Origin: a virus
IMG/VR virus record: IMGVR_UViG_3300009082_000256
Coordinates: 1-20,197 of that record
Direction: 5' to 3' (one strand)
DNA: 20,197 nt
Shown here: positions 20,142 through 20,197 of the stretch, piece by piece
Numbering within the stretch: position 1 is the stretch's first letter
Layout: each line of letters begins with the position of its first letter
Position numbers and translations under genes: made by a program
Notes under the pieces: generated by a model
Databases searched by the model: none
Seen by the model: only the letters and a program-made list of their open reading frames with translations
Told to the model about the DNA's origin: nothing

Positions 20142-20197
20142 TTGAACTCTCCGAGTGAGCGACGGAGCATTGTTCCGCCGCTCCTCGGAGCGCTCAA
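20142..20197. repeat. 56-bp imperfect inverted repeat at the right window edge
   Basis: Arms: TTGA (20142-20145) with TCAA (20194-20197), CTCCGAG (20149-20155) with CTCGGAG (20184-20190), and GAGCGACGGA (20157-20166) with TCCGCCGCTC (20174-20183, one mismatch), around the loop GCATTGT (20167-20173). A 3x3 internal loop and one bulged T interrupt the stem. There is no T-tract on either side within the window, so it is not an obvious terminator. It ends exactly at the last base shown. Confidence 0.5.

Noticed and set aside
20003-20197. Minus-strand open frame entering from the right edge, with an HPTAKP stretch like the HPTxKP motif of DNA methyltransferases
   Set aside because: That stretch is encoded by the terminator hairpin itself (20040-20060). 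The rest has no methyltransferase pattern and the frame continues past the T-run.
19613-20197. tRNA or CRISPR array in the non-coding region
   Set aside because: No T-arm/anticodon-arm pattern, and repeats are too few and too short for CRISPR.

Overview
The window looks like the structural (late) region of an uncultured tailed bacteriophage (Caudoviricetes, probably with a siphovirus-type virion) at moderately high GC. Every supportable gene lies on the minus strand, so transcription runs from right to left. Genes are packed with 1-40 nt gaps or short stop/start overlaps, all three stop codons are used, and GTG starts are common. No tRNA, rRNA, integrase or CRISPR array was seen, and the host cannot be named. 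The left edge cuts a gene and the right edge falls in non-coding DNA.

Right end to left, in transcription order: (1) about 19613-20197 is non-coding, with a rho-independent terminator for whatever lies further right, several inverted repeats, and a 56-bp imperfect palindrome that runs into the window edge. (2) 16239-19612 holds a ParB-like gene, a TET-associated-type glycosyltransferase (TAGT-like), a small-terminase-like gene, a second ParB-like gene and a second TAGT-like gene. (3) 12830-16232 holds the large terminase and the portal protein. (4) 10297-12833 is an accessory virion block: a fibre/tail-like protein, an Asp-box beta-propeller, a 104-aa structural protein, a Gly/Ala/Ser repeat protein and a 62-aa protein. 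(5) 8967-10304 holds a MuF-like head morphogenesis protein, a gp10-like neck/tail-completion protein and a 70-aa conserved-looking protein. (6) 5887-8907 holds a prohead protease/scaffold fusion and the major capsid protein. This pair has its own good sigma70-type promoter (8950-8978) and is followed by a strong hairpin (5826-5853). (7) 304-5812 is a glycan cassette: a glycosyltransferase-like protein, a DegT-family PLP enzyme whose Schiff-base lysine is replaced by histidine, a SAM methyltransferase-like protein, and a 958-aa protein with GT4-GT2-GT2 domains whose C-terminus carries a phage-type Cys/Gly module with its own internal ribosome binding sites. (8) 1-314 is the start of a DUF1360-type membrane protein, truncated by the left edge.

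Two parts could form an interesting system. The first is the duplicated ParB-TAGT pair threaded through the terminase genes. TAGT enzymes are predicted to glycosylate oxidised or hydroxymethylated pyrimidines in phage DNA, so this suggests base hypermodification encoded with the packaging genes. The second is a sugar-making and sugar-transferring cassette immediately downstream of the major capsid gene, which suggests glycosylation of the virion or further elaboration of the DNA sugar. Neither function is shown by sequence alone. No TET dioxygenase or hydroxymethylase gene is present in this window.
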